Below are positions 15,771-24,644 of a stretch of 64,000 nt of DNA, in pieces; the stretch's first letter is position 1; each line of letters opens with the position of its first letter. A model generated the notes under the pieces. The model was not told the origin of the DNA, made no database searches, and worked only from the letters and a program-made list of their open reading frames with translations. This DNA is from Sphingobacteriales bacterium. Lineage in GTDB: Bacteria; Bacteroidota; Bacteroidia; Chitinophagales; UBA2359. The translations under genes and the position numbers were made by a program. The stretch lies in assembly GCA_016711285.1 (NCBI GenBank), contig JADJTG010000016.1, forward strand, positions 62,001 to 126,000. The letters run 5' to 3'.

Positions 15771-17483
15771 ATGAAAAAAAACATTTATCAAGTATGCAGC
15801 CTCATTTTTGGCTGTGTATTTGTTGGTCAGTACAGTTTTGCACAAAATTTTATTCTTGATGTTTATGGAAATGCCAAAATACGCGGACGAATGGAATTAG
15901 GTACGACTACCGGCAATGATATTTACATCGGTATCAATGCCGGCGCACCTGATAATAATGCCGCTACCACAGGCAATATAGGTATAGGACGGGGAGTTTT
16001 GTACAACAATAACCGCTCAGAGATAGTGGCGATAGGCGACAGTGCTTTGTACAAGAATGGCACTGGTGCTACTATTCCACAACAACAGGCAATATGTAAT
16101 ACAGCAGTAGGCAGTAAATCTCTCTACGCCAACACCGTCGGCTCCTACAACACTGCCAATGGATATTATACCCTTCGTTTCAACACCACCGGTATTGGCA
16201 ACACTGCCAATGGATATTATGCCCTTCGCTCCAATACCTTTGGATACTACAACACTGCGAATGGGCATGGTGCTCTTTCATCCAACACCACCGGCAATTC
16301 CAATACCGCTAATGGAAAAAGTGCGCTTTCATTCAACACTACCGGCTCTTATAATATCGCCAATGGATATTATGCTCTTTATAGTAACACCACAGGTGAT
16401 TATAACACAGCAACTGGTATGAATGCCCTCTATTCCAACACCACAGGGTATTACAACACGGCAAATGGTATGAATGCCCTCTATTCCAACACCACAGGGT
16501 ATTACAACACGGCAAATGGTAGGGCTGCACTCACCTCCAACACCATAGGGTATCACAACACGGGAATAGGGAACTCCGCGAATGTAAGCATCGGAAATTT
16601 AAGCTTCACCACTGCCATCGGTTATAATGCTGTAACGAATGCCAATAGAAAACATGTAATTGGCTCCAATCTAGCAAATACGGTTATCGGCGGCTATGCC
16701 AACTGGAGCAACCTTAGTGACGGGCGGTTCAAAGATAATGTAAAAGAAAATGTCCCCGGTTTGGAGTTTATCAATCAACTTCGTCCGGTTACTTATACAA
16801 TAAATATCGATAAATTACAGCATCATATCACCGCCCAAATGCCCGACAGCATTGCGGCACGCTACTACCCTTCCAGCGAAGAAATTGACAATGCCAATCA
16901 GGAAATACGAACCGGTTTTATTGCGCAGGAAGTGGAGGCAACGGCACAAAAAATAGGATATAATTTTGACGGCATAAATGCACCTACCAATCCTACGGAT
17001 AATTACAGCATAGAGTACGCTGGTTTTGTGCCGAGTTTGGTGAAAGCCGTGCAGGAGCAACAGGAAACTATATCAGCACAACAAAATGATTTGACGGAAA
17101 AAGACAAACGTATTGAGCAGTTGGAAGAACGCCTCGCCCGTTTGGAAGCCTTATTGAGCCATACCGATAATACAGGCGAAAAAACGCATAGCATTTCCAC
17201 CTTATTGGAAGGCAGCAGCAACGAAACACCGCAATTATTCCAAAATGTCCCCAACCCTTTCAACGGCGAAACCAATATCGGCTACTTTTTACCCTCATCA
17301 ACAAAAAATGCGCAACTCCGTATTACCAATGCTTTGGGACAGGAAGTAAAAACGGTAGAACTCTCCGAAACAGGAAACGGAAACGTCAAAATCAGCACCC
17401 GCAACCTGCCCAAGGGTACTTATATATACGAACTCCTCATCAACAGTGAGCGCATAGATGCCAAAACCATGATTTTGAAATAG
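15771..17483 (+). CDS. Secreted tail-fibre-like protein with S74 autochaperone and T9SS domains
   Basis: Predicted 570-residue surface fibre. A signal peptide (1-24, ending YSFAQ) precedes a region of about ten 17-residue repeats with the pattern NTTGxxNTANGxxALxS (roughly 120-290), similar to beta-helical head repeats of trimeric adhesins and phage fibres. From about 313 comes a peptidase S74 intramolecular chaperone domain (LSDGRFKDNV, GLEFINQLRPVTY). The Ser and Lys of the SDxRxK motif that perform self-cleavage in phage tailspikes are present. A coiled coil (about 423-460) and a T9SS type A sorting domain (FQNVPNPFNGETNIGYF to KTMILK) finish the chain. Trimer formation is inferred from the family. 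A terminator follows directly. Confidence 0.88.
   Translation: MKKNIYQVCSLIFGCVFVGQYSFAQNFILDVYGNAKIRGRMELGTTTGNDIYIGINAGAPDNNAATTGNIGIGRGVLYNNNRSEIVAIGDSALYKNGTGATIPQQQAICNTAVGSKSLYANTVGSYNTANGYYTLRFNTTGIGNTANGYYALRSNTFGYYNTANGHGALSSNTTGNSNTANGKSALSFNTTGSYNIANGYYALYSNTTGDYNTATGMNALYSNTTGYYNTANGMNALYSNTTGYYNTANGRAALTSNTIGYHNTGIGNSANVSIGNLSFTTAIGYNAVTNANRKHVIGSNLANTVIGGYANWSNLSDGRFKDNVKENVPGLEFINQLRPVTYTINIDKLQHHITAQMPDSIAARYYPSSEEIDNANQEIRTGFIAQEVEATAQKIGYNFDGINAPTNPTDNYSIEYAGFVPSLVKAVQEQQETISAQQNDLTEKDKRIEQLEERLARLEALLSHTDNTGEKTHSISTLLEGSSNETPQLFQNVPNPFNGETNIGYFLPSSTKNAQLRITNALGQEVKTVELSETGNGNVKISTRNLPKGTYIYELLINSERIDAKTMILK
16127..16562 (+). repeat. 51-bp tandem repeats encoding 17-residue fibre units
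   Basis: Consecutive 51-bp units encode NTTGYYNTANGMNALYS and close variants. The two units around 16413-16514 are nearly identical at DNA level (accacagggtattacaacac recurs), pointing to recent slippage or unequal exchange. Confidence 0.8.
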
Positions 17484-17518
17484 TGAAAATATTTTTTCAT
17501 TTTTCATCACTTCTGTTC

Positions 17519-17553
17519 AAAAGCCGCAAAAGTTTTGCGGCTTTTGTTTTTTT
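17519..17553 (+). terminator. Intrinsic terminator after the S74 gene
   Basis: A perfect 13-bp inverted repeat (aaaagccgcaaaa / ttttgcggctttt, sharing its centre) is followed by GTTTTTTT, 36 bp after the stop codon. Confidence 0.85.
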
Positions 17554-17749
17554 ACCAAAAATTGTAATATAATGGCACATTGTTAAAAATAACAGTATAT
17601 TTACTTTAAAAAATGGAACTTCACTACCATACACAATGTTTTTTACACAATATATACAGCACTGAAATAGCGTTGTATAAATGGTAAAATATAAATCAGC
17701 AAACTTTATAACCCAAAAAAGTTATTTGACAATAAAACTTTTATATCCT

Positions 17750-19543
17750 ATGGCTAAATTAACACCTTTTTCGCGTATTCTTATTACAGCCGCTATTGTG
17801 GGGCTGATCAGTTATTTGGTAATCAAATTTGCCCCCGGCATCAAAATCGGCGAAGCCAAAAAATTAGATAGCATCGAAGTTTCGGGCGATGATGTAAATA
17901 ATGTAAGTACCTCCGCCGAATTGTCTTTGCCGACTTCCAATGCATCTTCCAAAGTAAGCAGCCAACCCTTAGTGCGTTTGGGGGCTTATGCGTGGAATGC
18001 TCAATCGGGGATTATTGTTGCCAACGGCGGCACACGAAGCACCGAAAGCTCGTTAATGGAAAAAAACAACGTAAACTTAGAGATTATCCGTCAGGACTGG
18101 CTCTCGGAATTGCGCAACTTACACCTCAAATTTGTAGAAGAATACGATAAAGGAAACAAAAACCCTAAAAACGGCGTGGTGGGCGTGATGATTATGGGCG
18201 ATGGTGCGCCGTATTATATCAGCTCTACCCAACAGGCACTCAACGACAAGTACGGCGAAGGTAAATACAGCCTGCAAGTGGTGGGCTGCGTGGGATTGAG
18301 CTACGGAGAAGATAAACTCATCGGTCCGCCGAAATGGAAATTAGACCCGCAAACCCTCAAAGGTGCTTTTATTTCGGCAGTACTCGGCGACGGCGACTGG
18401 GTGACGGCAGTGAACTATGCCTTTGCCAACGGACTTAAAGTGAACCCCGACCCGGGTACTTACGATGCCGATGCGGTTAATTTTTACCCTTCTGCCAATG
18501 ACGACTATATAGAATCTGCCAAAGAACTCATCAAATCGCAGAAAGAAGGCTGGACAGTGCCGCTGAAAGAAGTAAAAGACGGCAAAGCCACCGGAAAAAC
18601 CATCAACAAAAAAGTAGATGGCTGCGCCACCTGGACTCCCGGCGACAAAATGGTATTTGATGCTTTGGACGGATTTACCGATATTGTTTCCACCAAAGAA
18701 TTTAACAACCAAATGGCTACCACTATTATTATGGTAAAAGAATGGGCTGAAAACAACAACACTACGGTGAGCAATATGCTCAAAGCGGCTTATACCGCAT
18801 CTAACCAAATGAAACAATACGACTCGTGGCGGCGCAAAGCTGCCGAAGCAGTGGCAGCTACCTATCAGTTGGAAAACGGCGATTATTGGTACAATATGTT
18901 CAAGGGGCAAAAAGGCGAAAAAAACGGCATTACTTATAATATGGGCGGCTCGCGGGTGTTTAATTTAGCAGATGCCCGCCAATATTACGGCTTAGGCAGC
19001 GATGGCATCAGCCGTTACAAAGCCGTATATGACCAAGTATCGCGCTATCTGAAAGAACTCAATCCGGCGGGATTTAACCAAAATGTAAAACGCATTATTC
19101 CCTACGAAGAAGCTGTAAATTTGTCGTTTTTAAAAAATATCGCCAACATAGACGAAGGAACGGCATACGCGTCAGATTATAAAGAAAAAGCAAAAACGCT
19201 GCTGGCATCGGGGCAGTGGCAAATTAATTTTAATACCGGACGCGCCACCCTGCGCCCCGAAGCCACCGATATATTGAACCAAATTTATAATTTGCTCATT
19301 CAGGCGGAGGATTCTAAAATAGAAATCGTGGGACATACCGACAATGTGGGCAACGTAGAAGCCAACATCTCCTTGTCGCGGGCACGCGCCGAAGCCGTAA
19401 AAACGTTTTTGATGCAAAAAGGCATTCCGGGCAACCGCTTCCAACGATTGGACGGCAAAGGCTCTGAAGAACCCGTCGCCGACAACGACACCGAAAGCGG
19501 ACGCGCCAAAAACCGCCGCGTAGAACTGACCTTGCTCAAATAA
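17750..19543 (+). CDS. ABC substrate-binding protein fused to an OmpA peptidoglycan-binding domain
   Basis: I start this 597-residue protein at the Met at 17750, because MAKLTPFSRILITAAIVGLI gives a normal N-terminal membrane or signal segment; the frame is open back to 17681. The central part (about 70-460) resembles periplasmic solute-binding proteins of the phosphate/nitrate-sulfonate type; this is fold-level recognition and no substrate can be named. The C-terminal about 110 residues are an OmpA domain: WQINFNTGRATLRPEA, then EIVGHTDNVG and LSRARAEAVKTFL, which supply the Asp and Arg that bind diaminopimelate in peptidoglycan, ending GRAKNRRVELTLLK. Permease and ATPase genes follow at 97 and 54 bp, so the three probably form one importer whose receptor is tethered to the cell wall. 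Confidence 0.82.
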   Translation: MAKLTPFSRILITAAIVGLISYLVIKFAPGIKIGEAKKLDSIEVSGDDVNNVSTSAELSLPTSNASSKVSSQPLVRLGAYAWNAQSGIIVANGGTRSTESSLMEKNNVNLEIIRQDWLSELRNLHLKFVEEYDKGNKNPKNGVVGVMIMGDGAPYYISSTQQALNDKYGEGKYSLQVVGCVGLSYGEDKLIGPPKWKLDPQTLKGAFISAVLGDGDWVTAVNYAFANGLKVNPDPGTYDADAVNFYPSANDDYIESAKELIKSQKEGWTVPLKEVKDGKATGKTINKKVDGCATWTPGDKMVFDALDGFTDIVSTKEFNNQMATTIIMVKEWAENNNTTVSNMLKAAYTASNQMKQYDSWRRKAAEAVAATYQLENGDYWYNMFKGQKGEKNGITYNMGGSRVFNLADARQYYGLGSDGISRYKAVYDQVSRYLKELNPAGFNQNVKRIIPYEEAVNLSFLKNIANIDEGTAYASDYKEKAKTLLASGQWQINFNTGRATLRPEATDILNQIYNLLIQAEDSKIEIVGHTDNVGNVEANISLSRARAEAVKTFLMQKGIPGNRFQRLDGKGSEEPVADNDTESGRAKNRRVELTLLK

Positions 19544-19640
19544 AGCAATATCACAACAAGTTTTTCCTTTCTTTTATACAAGACTGTTTTCCATTTTTCA
19601 TTATTTCTTTCTTCTTTTAAAAAAAAATACAAGTAAAAGA

Positions 19641-20423
19641 ATGGATATAAAAGCGTGGTTCCGTCCTTTTGAAAAAATAAACCGCAACAACCGCCTCTTC
19701 ATCGCTTTGATATGGATAGTGGGGTTGTTGCTTTACTGGATAATAGCCACCAGCGGCGAAAAAAAATTGTTTCCGCCGCCTCAGAGTGTGTGGCAGGGTT
19801 TGAAGGATCTGTTCAATGAGGGTTTGGTGATGCACATCGCTGCCTCGCTCGGCTTGTGCCTGCAAGCCACCTTATTCTCTTTGCTCATTTCTTTGACAAT
19901 CGTGTATTTGTCGCCTTTGCCTTTTGTGAAGCCTTTGGCGCAGTTTCTGAGCCGTCTGCGCTATTTGCCCCTCACCGGACTCACTTTTTATCTCGCCATT
20001 TTGGTATCCGATGCACGCACCATGCAAGTGTGGGTGTTGGTGGTATTTATGAGTTTGTACTTCATCACTTCTTTGCTCAGTGTGCTAAAAGATATTCCGC
20101 AAGAAGAAATAGACCACGCCCGCTCGCTCAATTGCAGCCGTTGGGAAGTGCTGTGGGAAGTGGTGATAAAAGGCAGATTGGATTATGTAGTAGATGTGCT
20201 GCGGCAAAATCTGGCGATTGTATGGATGATGCTCGTAACGGTAGAATCTATTTTGGTGGCGGCAGGCGGCTTGGGCGTATTGATTAAAAATAGCGACCGC
20301 TTTATGAATCACGGCAGAATGGTGGCTTTGCAAATCGTTATTTTAACCGTGGGTTTATTATTGGATTGGACACTGAGTGCCATACGAAAAATATTGTTCC
20401 GCTATTCACAGCCTAATTTTTGA
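19641..20423 (+). CDS. ABC transporter permease
   Basis: Inner-membrane permease of 260 residues with about six hydrophobic segments (for example LFIALIWIVGLLLYWIIAT near 26-44 and MVALQIVILTVGLLLDW near the C-terminus). The cytoplasmic EAA-type loop that docks to the ATPase is seen as EEIDHARSLNCSRWEVLWEV around 155-174, with the conserved Ala and a Gly-like turn replaced by Asn-Cys. Overall layout resembles the SsuC/NrtB/TauC group, but the substrate is unknown. It lies between the SBP-OmpA gene and the ATPase gene on the same strand. Confidence 0.87.
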   Translation: MDIKAWFRPFEKINRNNRLFIALIWIVGLLLYWIIATSGEKKLFPPPQSVWQGLKDLFNEGLVMHIAASLGLCLQATLFSLLISLTIVYLSPLPFVKPLAQFLSRLRYLPLTGLTFYLAILVSDARTMQVWVLVVFMSLYFITSLLSVLKDIPQEEIDHARSLNCSRWEVLWEVVIKGRLDYVVDVLRQNLAIVWMMLVTVESILVAAGGLGVLIKNSDRFMNHGRMVALQIVILTVGLLLDWTLSAIRKILFRYSQPNF

Positions 20424-20477
20424 GCAGCTATTTTTTCCTTGCTCTCATTTTTTATTTTCCCTTCATTGTTCACAATC

Positions 20478-21323
20478 ATGCAACATTTCACCCTTAACCA
20501 TACCATTTTGAAAGTAGAAAATGTGAGTGTGGTATATGGCGATAAAACCATTATTAAAGATGTTTCTTTTGAAGAAAAAGATGTACAACGCCCCCACTAC
20601 CAACAATCACAAGGGCAAACCATCGCCTTTGTGGGCAGGTCGGGGCGCGGAAAATCTACTTTATTTCGGGTATTGGCGGGTTTAGAAAGCCCCAAAACCG
20701 GACAGATATGGCTCGCCGACCACGCTACCAACCATTCAAAGCCCACCTTAAAAGCCGTGAAAGAGGGCGAATTTGGCTTTGTTAATCAAAAATACACGTT
20801 GTTTCGCCACAAAACAGTGCATCAGGCTTTGCGATTTGCCTTGCGCAACAGCCCACTTTCCGATGGCGAAAAAGAAGATAAAATACAAACGATGCTCCAA
20901 CAATGGGGCTTGGAAAAAGTAAAACACCACTACCCCAACGAGATGTCGGGCGGACAACGCCAACGCACCGCCATTTTGGAGCAACTACTCAACTCGCGCT
21001 ATTTTATGATTTTGGACGAGCCTTTCAGCGGCTTAGATGTCGGCAATATTGAGCAGGTAAAAAAAGCTTTTTCGCTCATCAGCAGCAACCACGAACTCAA
21101 TACTATTTTGTTCAGCACCCACGATATTGATTTGGCGGTATCTTTGGCAGATTCCATTTATATTGTCGGGCACCCCACACTCGCCAACGGGCAGCACGCC
21201 GACTACGGCACTTTGCTCAAACAATACGACCTCAAAGCAATGGGCTTGGCTTGGGCAGAAATATGGACACCTGCCCATCAGGAATTGGCGGTGATGATAA
21301 AAAACGATTTGCTTTGCTCTTAA
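20478..21323 (+). CDS. ABC transporter ATP-binding protein
   Basis: ATPase partner of the preceding permease. I choose the Met at 20478 (MQHFTLNHTILKVENVSVVY), since the upstream extension to 20439 is not ATPase-like; this gives 281 residues. Walker A is GRSGRGKST (53-61), the Q-loop is in GFVNQKYTLF, the signature is MSGGQRQR, Walker B is MILDEPFSGLD, and the switch histidine is in LFSTHDID. An insertion of Gln/His-rich residues (DVQRPHYQQSQGQ) lies in the beta hairpin before Walker A. It ends 54 bp from the convergent SulP gene. Confidence 0.9.
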   Translation: MQHFTLNHTILKVENVSVVYGDKTIIKDVSFEEKDVQRPHYQQSQGQTIAFVGRSGRGKSTLFRVLAGLESPKTGQIWLADHATNHSKPTLKAVKEGEFGFVNQKYTLFRHKTVHQALRFALRNSPLSDGEKEDKIQTMLQQWGLEKVKHHYPNEMSGGQRQRTAILEQLLNSRYFMILDEPFSGLDVGNIEQVKKAFSLISSNHELNTILFSTHDIDLAVSLADSIYIVGHPTLANGQHADYGTLLKQYDLKAMGLAWAEIWTPAHQELAVMIKNDLLCS

Positions 21324-21376
21324 TAAATTAAAAAACAGCGATAATATTGTAATAATCAACAACGAAATTCCTTATC

Positions 21377-22897
21377 TCACAAACGCACTTTCAATCCTCT
21401 TACTTCCAAGGATATGTTCTTTTCGGGAGCAATCGTGTTCTGATAATCCTGCAATACCTCCATCACATCGTTGTCGATATAATTGCTGTAAGAAGCATCA
21501 ATGATGACGTTGGAGTTTTCGGGCAAATCCCACAAAGTTTCTTTAATGGCGGCTTTGTTCAAAAAAGATACCTGATTGGGCAATTCCACCACCAATAATT
21601 CTTTGCCTTCGGCTGATTTTTCTTTGTGTAATAAAAAGGGATTTTTGTAGTTACTTTTGAGTATAAAGAAAATACTCACCGACAAACCGATTAAAATACC
21701 CACCAACAAATCCGTAAAAATAATAGCCAGAATGGTAACTACAAAGGGGATAAATTGGTCGTAGCCTTTGCGGTACATTTCCCGAAATAGGGATATTTTC
21801 GCCAGCTTATAGCCCGTTATCAGCAGAATAGCCGCCAATGATGCCAAAGGAATGAGATTGAGCCACTGACTGAAAAACAAGACGCTCACCAATAAAAGTA
21901 CGCCGTGCAAAATGGCGGAAAGTTTGGTTTCGGCTCCGGCTTGCACATTGACCGAACCTCGCACGATAACCGAAGTAAGCGGAATGCCGCCGAGCAAGCC
22001 CGACAAAAAATTACCCGCTCCCTGTGCCACCAACTCCCGATTGGGCGAGGCTTGACGCTTGTGCGGGTCTAAATTTTCAACGGCTTCCAAATTCAGCAGC
22101 GTTTCCAAAGAAGCGATGAGTGCCAGCGTAAAGGCTACCACCCACACTTGATATTGCCCTATTGCCGAAAACAAAGGGAATGTAATCATAGACGACACAC
22201 CATCAATAGGCGGAATATTCACCAAATGTGAAGGCTCTATATATAAGGCAGGAAAATAATTTTTAAAAACGAGACTGTTGAGCAATACGCCAAAAAATAC
22301 CACAAACAAAGAGGAAGGGAAAAAATAGATTTTTTTCAGAGGCGTTTTGTCCCACAGTATCATAATCAGTATAGAAAAAACCGAAATAAGCACCGCTCCC
22401 CACGTAAAATATGAAAACACATTCAACAATTCCGAAAATGTGTTGGCACCATCGGGCTGAAAAAACGAAAACTCACCCTCCGCATCGCGGTCAAAACCTA
22501 CCGCATGCGGTATTTGCTTCAAAATCAGAATAATACCGATAGCCGCCAACAAACCTTTGATAACGTTAGAAGGAATATAATTCGCAATAATACCCGCTTT
22601 CAATATACCGCCGATAAACTGAAAAATACCCGACAACATCACTGCTACCAAAAAAATCTCGAATTGCTGCAACTGAGCAATAGACGACAATACCACCGCC
22701 GACAAACCCGCCGCCGGTCCGCTGACACTCGTGGGCGAGCCACTGATGATACCCACTACTATACCGCCGATAATGCCCGTAATCAAGCCCGACAGCAGGG
22801 GTGCGCCACTCGCCAAAGCAATGCCCAAACACAAAGGCAGGGCAACCAAAAATACAACGATACTCGCCGGAATGTCTTTTTGCAAAGATTTCAACAT
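21377..22897 (-). CDS. SulP family anion transporter with STAS domain
   Basis: Inner-membrane SLC26/SulP transporter of 506 residues for sulfate, bicarbonate or another small anion. The N-terminal 400 residues hold 10-14 hydrophobic segments. Family motifs include ASIVVFLVALPLCLGIALA, SGPAAGLSA and a conserved IPLTSVIVRGSVNVQAGA segment before helix 8-9. A compact STAS domain occupies about 425-506 (VVELPNQVSFLNKAAI, NVIIDASYSNYIDNDV). Bacteroidota homologues often sit beside a carbonic anhydrase, which would suggest bicarbonate; none is present here, so the substrate stays open. Confidence 0.9.
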   Translation of the reverse strand: MLKSLQKDIPASIVVFLVALPLCLGIALASGAPLLSGLITGIIGGIVVGIISGSPTSVSGPAAGLSAVVLSSIAQLQQFEIFLVAVMLSGIFQFIGGILKAGIIANYIPSNVIKGLLAAIGIILILKQIPHAVGFDRDAEGEFSFFQPDGANTFSELLNVFSYFTWGAVLISVFSILIMILWDKTPLKKIYFFPSSLFVVFFGVLLNSLVFKNYFPALYIEPSHLVNIPPIDGVSSMITFPLFSAIGQYQVWVVAFTLALIASLETLLNLEAVENLDPHKRQASPNRELVAQGAGNFLSGLLGGIPLTSVIVRGSVNVQAGAETKLSAILHGVLLLVSVLFFSQWLNLIPLASLAAILLITGYKLAKISLFREMYRKGYDQFIPFVVTILAIIFTDLLVGILIGLSVSIFFILKSNYKNPFLLHKEKSAEGKELLVVELPNQVSFLNKAAIKETLWDLPENSNVIIDASYSNYIDNDVMEVLQDYQNTIAPEKNISLEVRGLKVRL

Positions 22898-23110
22898 ATA
22901 CAGATAGGTTTTTAGTGAAGGGCGAAAATAGTATATTTATTTATACTTATTCTAAATAAGTAAAGTATTTTTAATATTTTTTAACAAATTCTAAGCCCTG
23001 ACCCTGCCAAAATTTTTTATTGGCGCGTTAGTAATCAATGACCTAAAACAAACATTTGGCAACAGGCCGAATGTATATTTGACAGAATTGAAACAAAACT
23101 AAAAAAAGTA

Positions 23111-23147
23111 AAAAAGCCGCTGAAAAATATTTTTCAGCGGCTTTTTT
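23111..23147 (-). terminator. Intrinsic terminator after aqpZ
   Basis: Inverted repeat aaaaagccgctgaaaaa / tttttcagcggcttttt with A- and T-runs on both sides. It lies 28 bp after the aqpZ stop and is symmetric enough to act in both directions. Confidence 0.85.
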
Positions 23148-23174
23148 GTGCCTTTTATTTTAATCTTTCAACTT

Positions 23175-23861
23175 TTATAAATTATTTTCTTCAAAGACGG
23201 ATTTATAAACAATACCGGCAAGGGCGGCTGCCAAAATCGGTATCACAATAAAAAGCCACAACTGACCCAAAGCCCAACCGCCCGCAAACAAGGCTTGGCT
23301 AATGCTGCGTGCCGGATTTACGGAGGTGTTGGTAACAGGAATACTGATGAGGTGAATGAGTGTAAGAGCCAAACCAATGGCAATACCCGCAAAACCTTTG
23401 GGCGCGCGTGCATCGGTAGCTCCCAAAATGATGATCAAAAACATAAAGGTCATCACAAACTCCGTAACTATCGCCGCCATCATAGAGTATTTGCCCGGAG
23501 AGTGGTCGTCGTAGCCGTTAGCCGCAAAATCGCCGACCGCCGAACCGTTGCCCGTAGCAATAACATACAAAACACCGGCAGCTGCTATCGCTCCCAAAAT
23601 CTGGGCAACAATATAGGGAAATACATCAGACACCGACACGCGCCCGCCTGTCCACAAACCAACAGTAACAGCAGGATTGAGATGCGCCCCCGACACAGGC
23701 CCCAGCGAATAGGCGATGGTGAGTACCGTTAAACCGAAAGCAAATGACACCCCCACCAAGCCGATGCCCACTTCCGGAAAAGCTGCCGCCAACACCGCAC
23801 TGCCGCAGCCGCCCAATACCAACCAAAAAGTGCCTAAAAACTCTGCAACTAACTTTTTCAT
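23175..23861 (-). CDS. aqpZ: Aquaporin Z
   Basis: Water channel of the inner membrane. The 228-residue protein has six transmembrane segments and two half-helices with intact NPA motifs, HLNPAVT and SVNPARS. The sequence FLGTFWLVLGGCGSAVLAA and LTLIHLISIPVTNTSVNPARS match the AqpZ branch rather than glycerol facilitators, including the small loop and Arg after the second NPA. It is monocistronic: a terminator follows, and the upstream rfbC gene ends 176 bp away. Confidence 0.94.
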   Translation of the reverse strand: MKKLVAEFLGTFWLVLGGCGSAVLAAAFPEVGIGLVGVSFAFGLTVLTIAYSLGPVSGAHLNPAVTVGLWTGGRVSVSDVFPYIVAQILGAIAAAGVLYVIATGNGSAVGDFAANGYDDHSPGKYSMMAAIVTEFVMTFMFLIIILGATDARAPKGFAGIAIGLALTLIHLISIPVTNTSVNPARSISQALFAGGWALGQLWLFIVIPILAAALAGIVYKSVFEENNL

Positions 23862-24037
23862 AAAAAAAATTTGAATAAAAAAAGTGAATAAAAACCTACT
23901 CGTATGGCTTTTCGGTTTACGCCCTGTTTTTTTGGCAATACGCCAGTGTTATCAGCTACACAATATCATAGCTAACAAAAATAGAAAAAAAGTTAAAAAA
24001 AACTTTTTTTATCCCAAATTATTTTATCAAATACGCC

Positions 24038-24586
24038 TTAAAAGTCGTAATCTGCTTGTGCGAATACGGGCAACAGTAAATCTTTTTCCGAAATCAAGGC
24101 TTTTTCGGGGGCAATACGCCAATCTATTTCCATAGCGGGGTCGTTGTAGAGCATACCGCGCTCGTGTTGTTTGGAGTAATAATTATCACATTTATACACA
24201 AAAACTGCCTCATCGCTCAACACCGAAAATCCGTGTGCAAAACCGCGCGGAATGTAGAGCATTTTTTTATTTTCAGCCGATAGCAGTATCTCAAATTTTT
24301 TGCCGAAAGTGGGCGAACTGCGGCGCAAATCCACTACGGCATCTAATACCTCCCCTTGCAGTACACGCACCAACTTGGCTTGCGCATATTCGCCGATTTG
24401 GTAGTGCATTCCCCGAATAACACCATAACACGATTTAGATTGATTATCCTGCACAAAATGCGCGTTGATACCACCGGCTTTAAATTTTTCGTCTTGATAC
24501 GACTCATAAAAATAGCCGCGCTCATCGCCTATCACCAAGGGTTCTACTATGATTAATTCGGGAAAATCCGTAGGAATAAATTTCAT
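24038..24586 (-). CDS. rfbC: dTDP-4-dehydrorhamnose 3,5-epimerase
   Basis: Epimerises dTDP-4-keto-6-deoxyglucose at C3 and C5 in dTDP-L-rhamnose synthesis. I start it at the Met at 24586 (MKFIPTDFPELIIVEP), giving the usual 182 residues; the frame is open upstream to 24799 but that part overlaps the wzz gene and is not family-like. Cupin motifs are clear: GDERGYFYESYQ, the catalytic His in GVIRGMHYQ, and YIPRGFAHGFSVLSDEA. It is the last gene of the rfbB-wza-wzz-rfbC operon, 58 bp after wzz. Confidence 0.94.
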   Translation of the reverse strand: MKFIPTDFPELIIVEPLVIGDERGYFYESYQDEKFKAGGINAHFVQDNQSKSCYGVIRGMHYQIGEYAQAKLVRVLQGEVLDAVVDLRRSSPTFGKKFEILLSAENKKMLYIPRGFAHGFSVLSDEAVFVYKCDNYYSKQHERGMLYNDPAMEIDWRIAPEKALISEKDLLLPVFAQADYDF

Positions 24587-24644
24587 AAGATTATTATATA
24601 TGCTATATATTTTTTGTGTTGTCGTAATTTTTTTAAAAAAAACA

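Noticed and set aside
23991..24017. A/T-only inverted repeat aaaaaaagtt / aacttttttt after rfbC
   Set aside because: The stem contains almost no G-C pairs, so it is too weak to call as a terminator.
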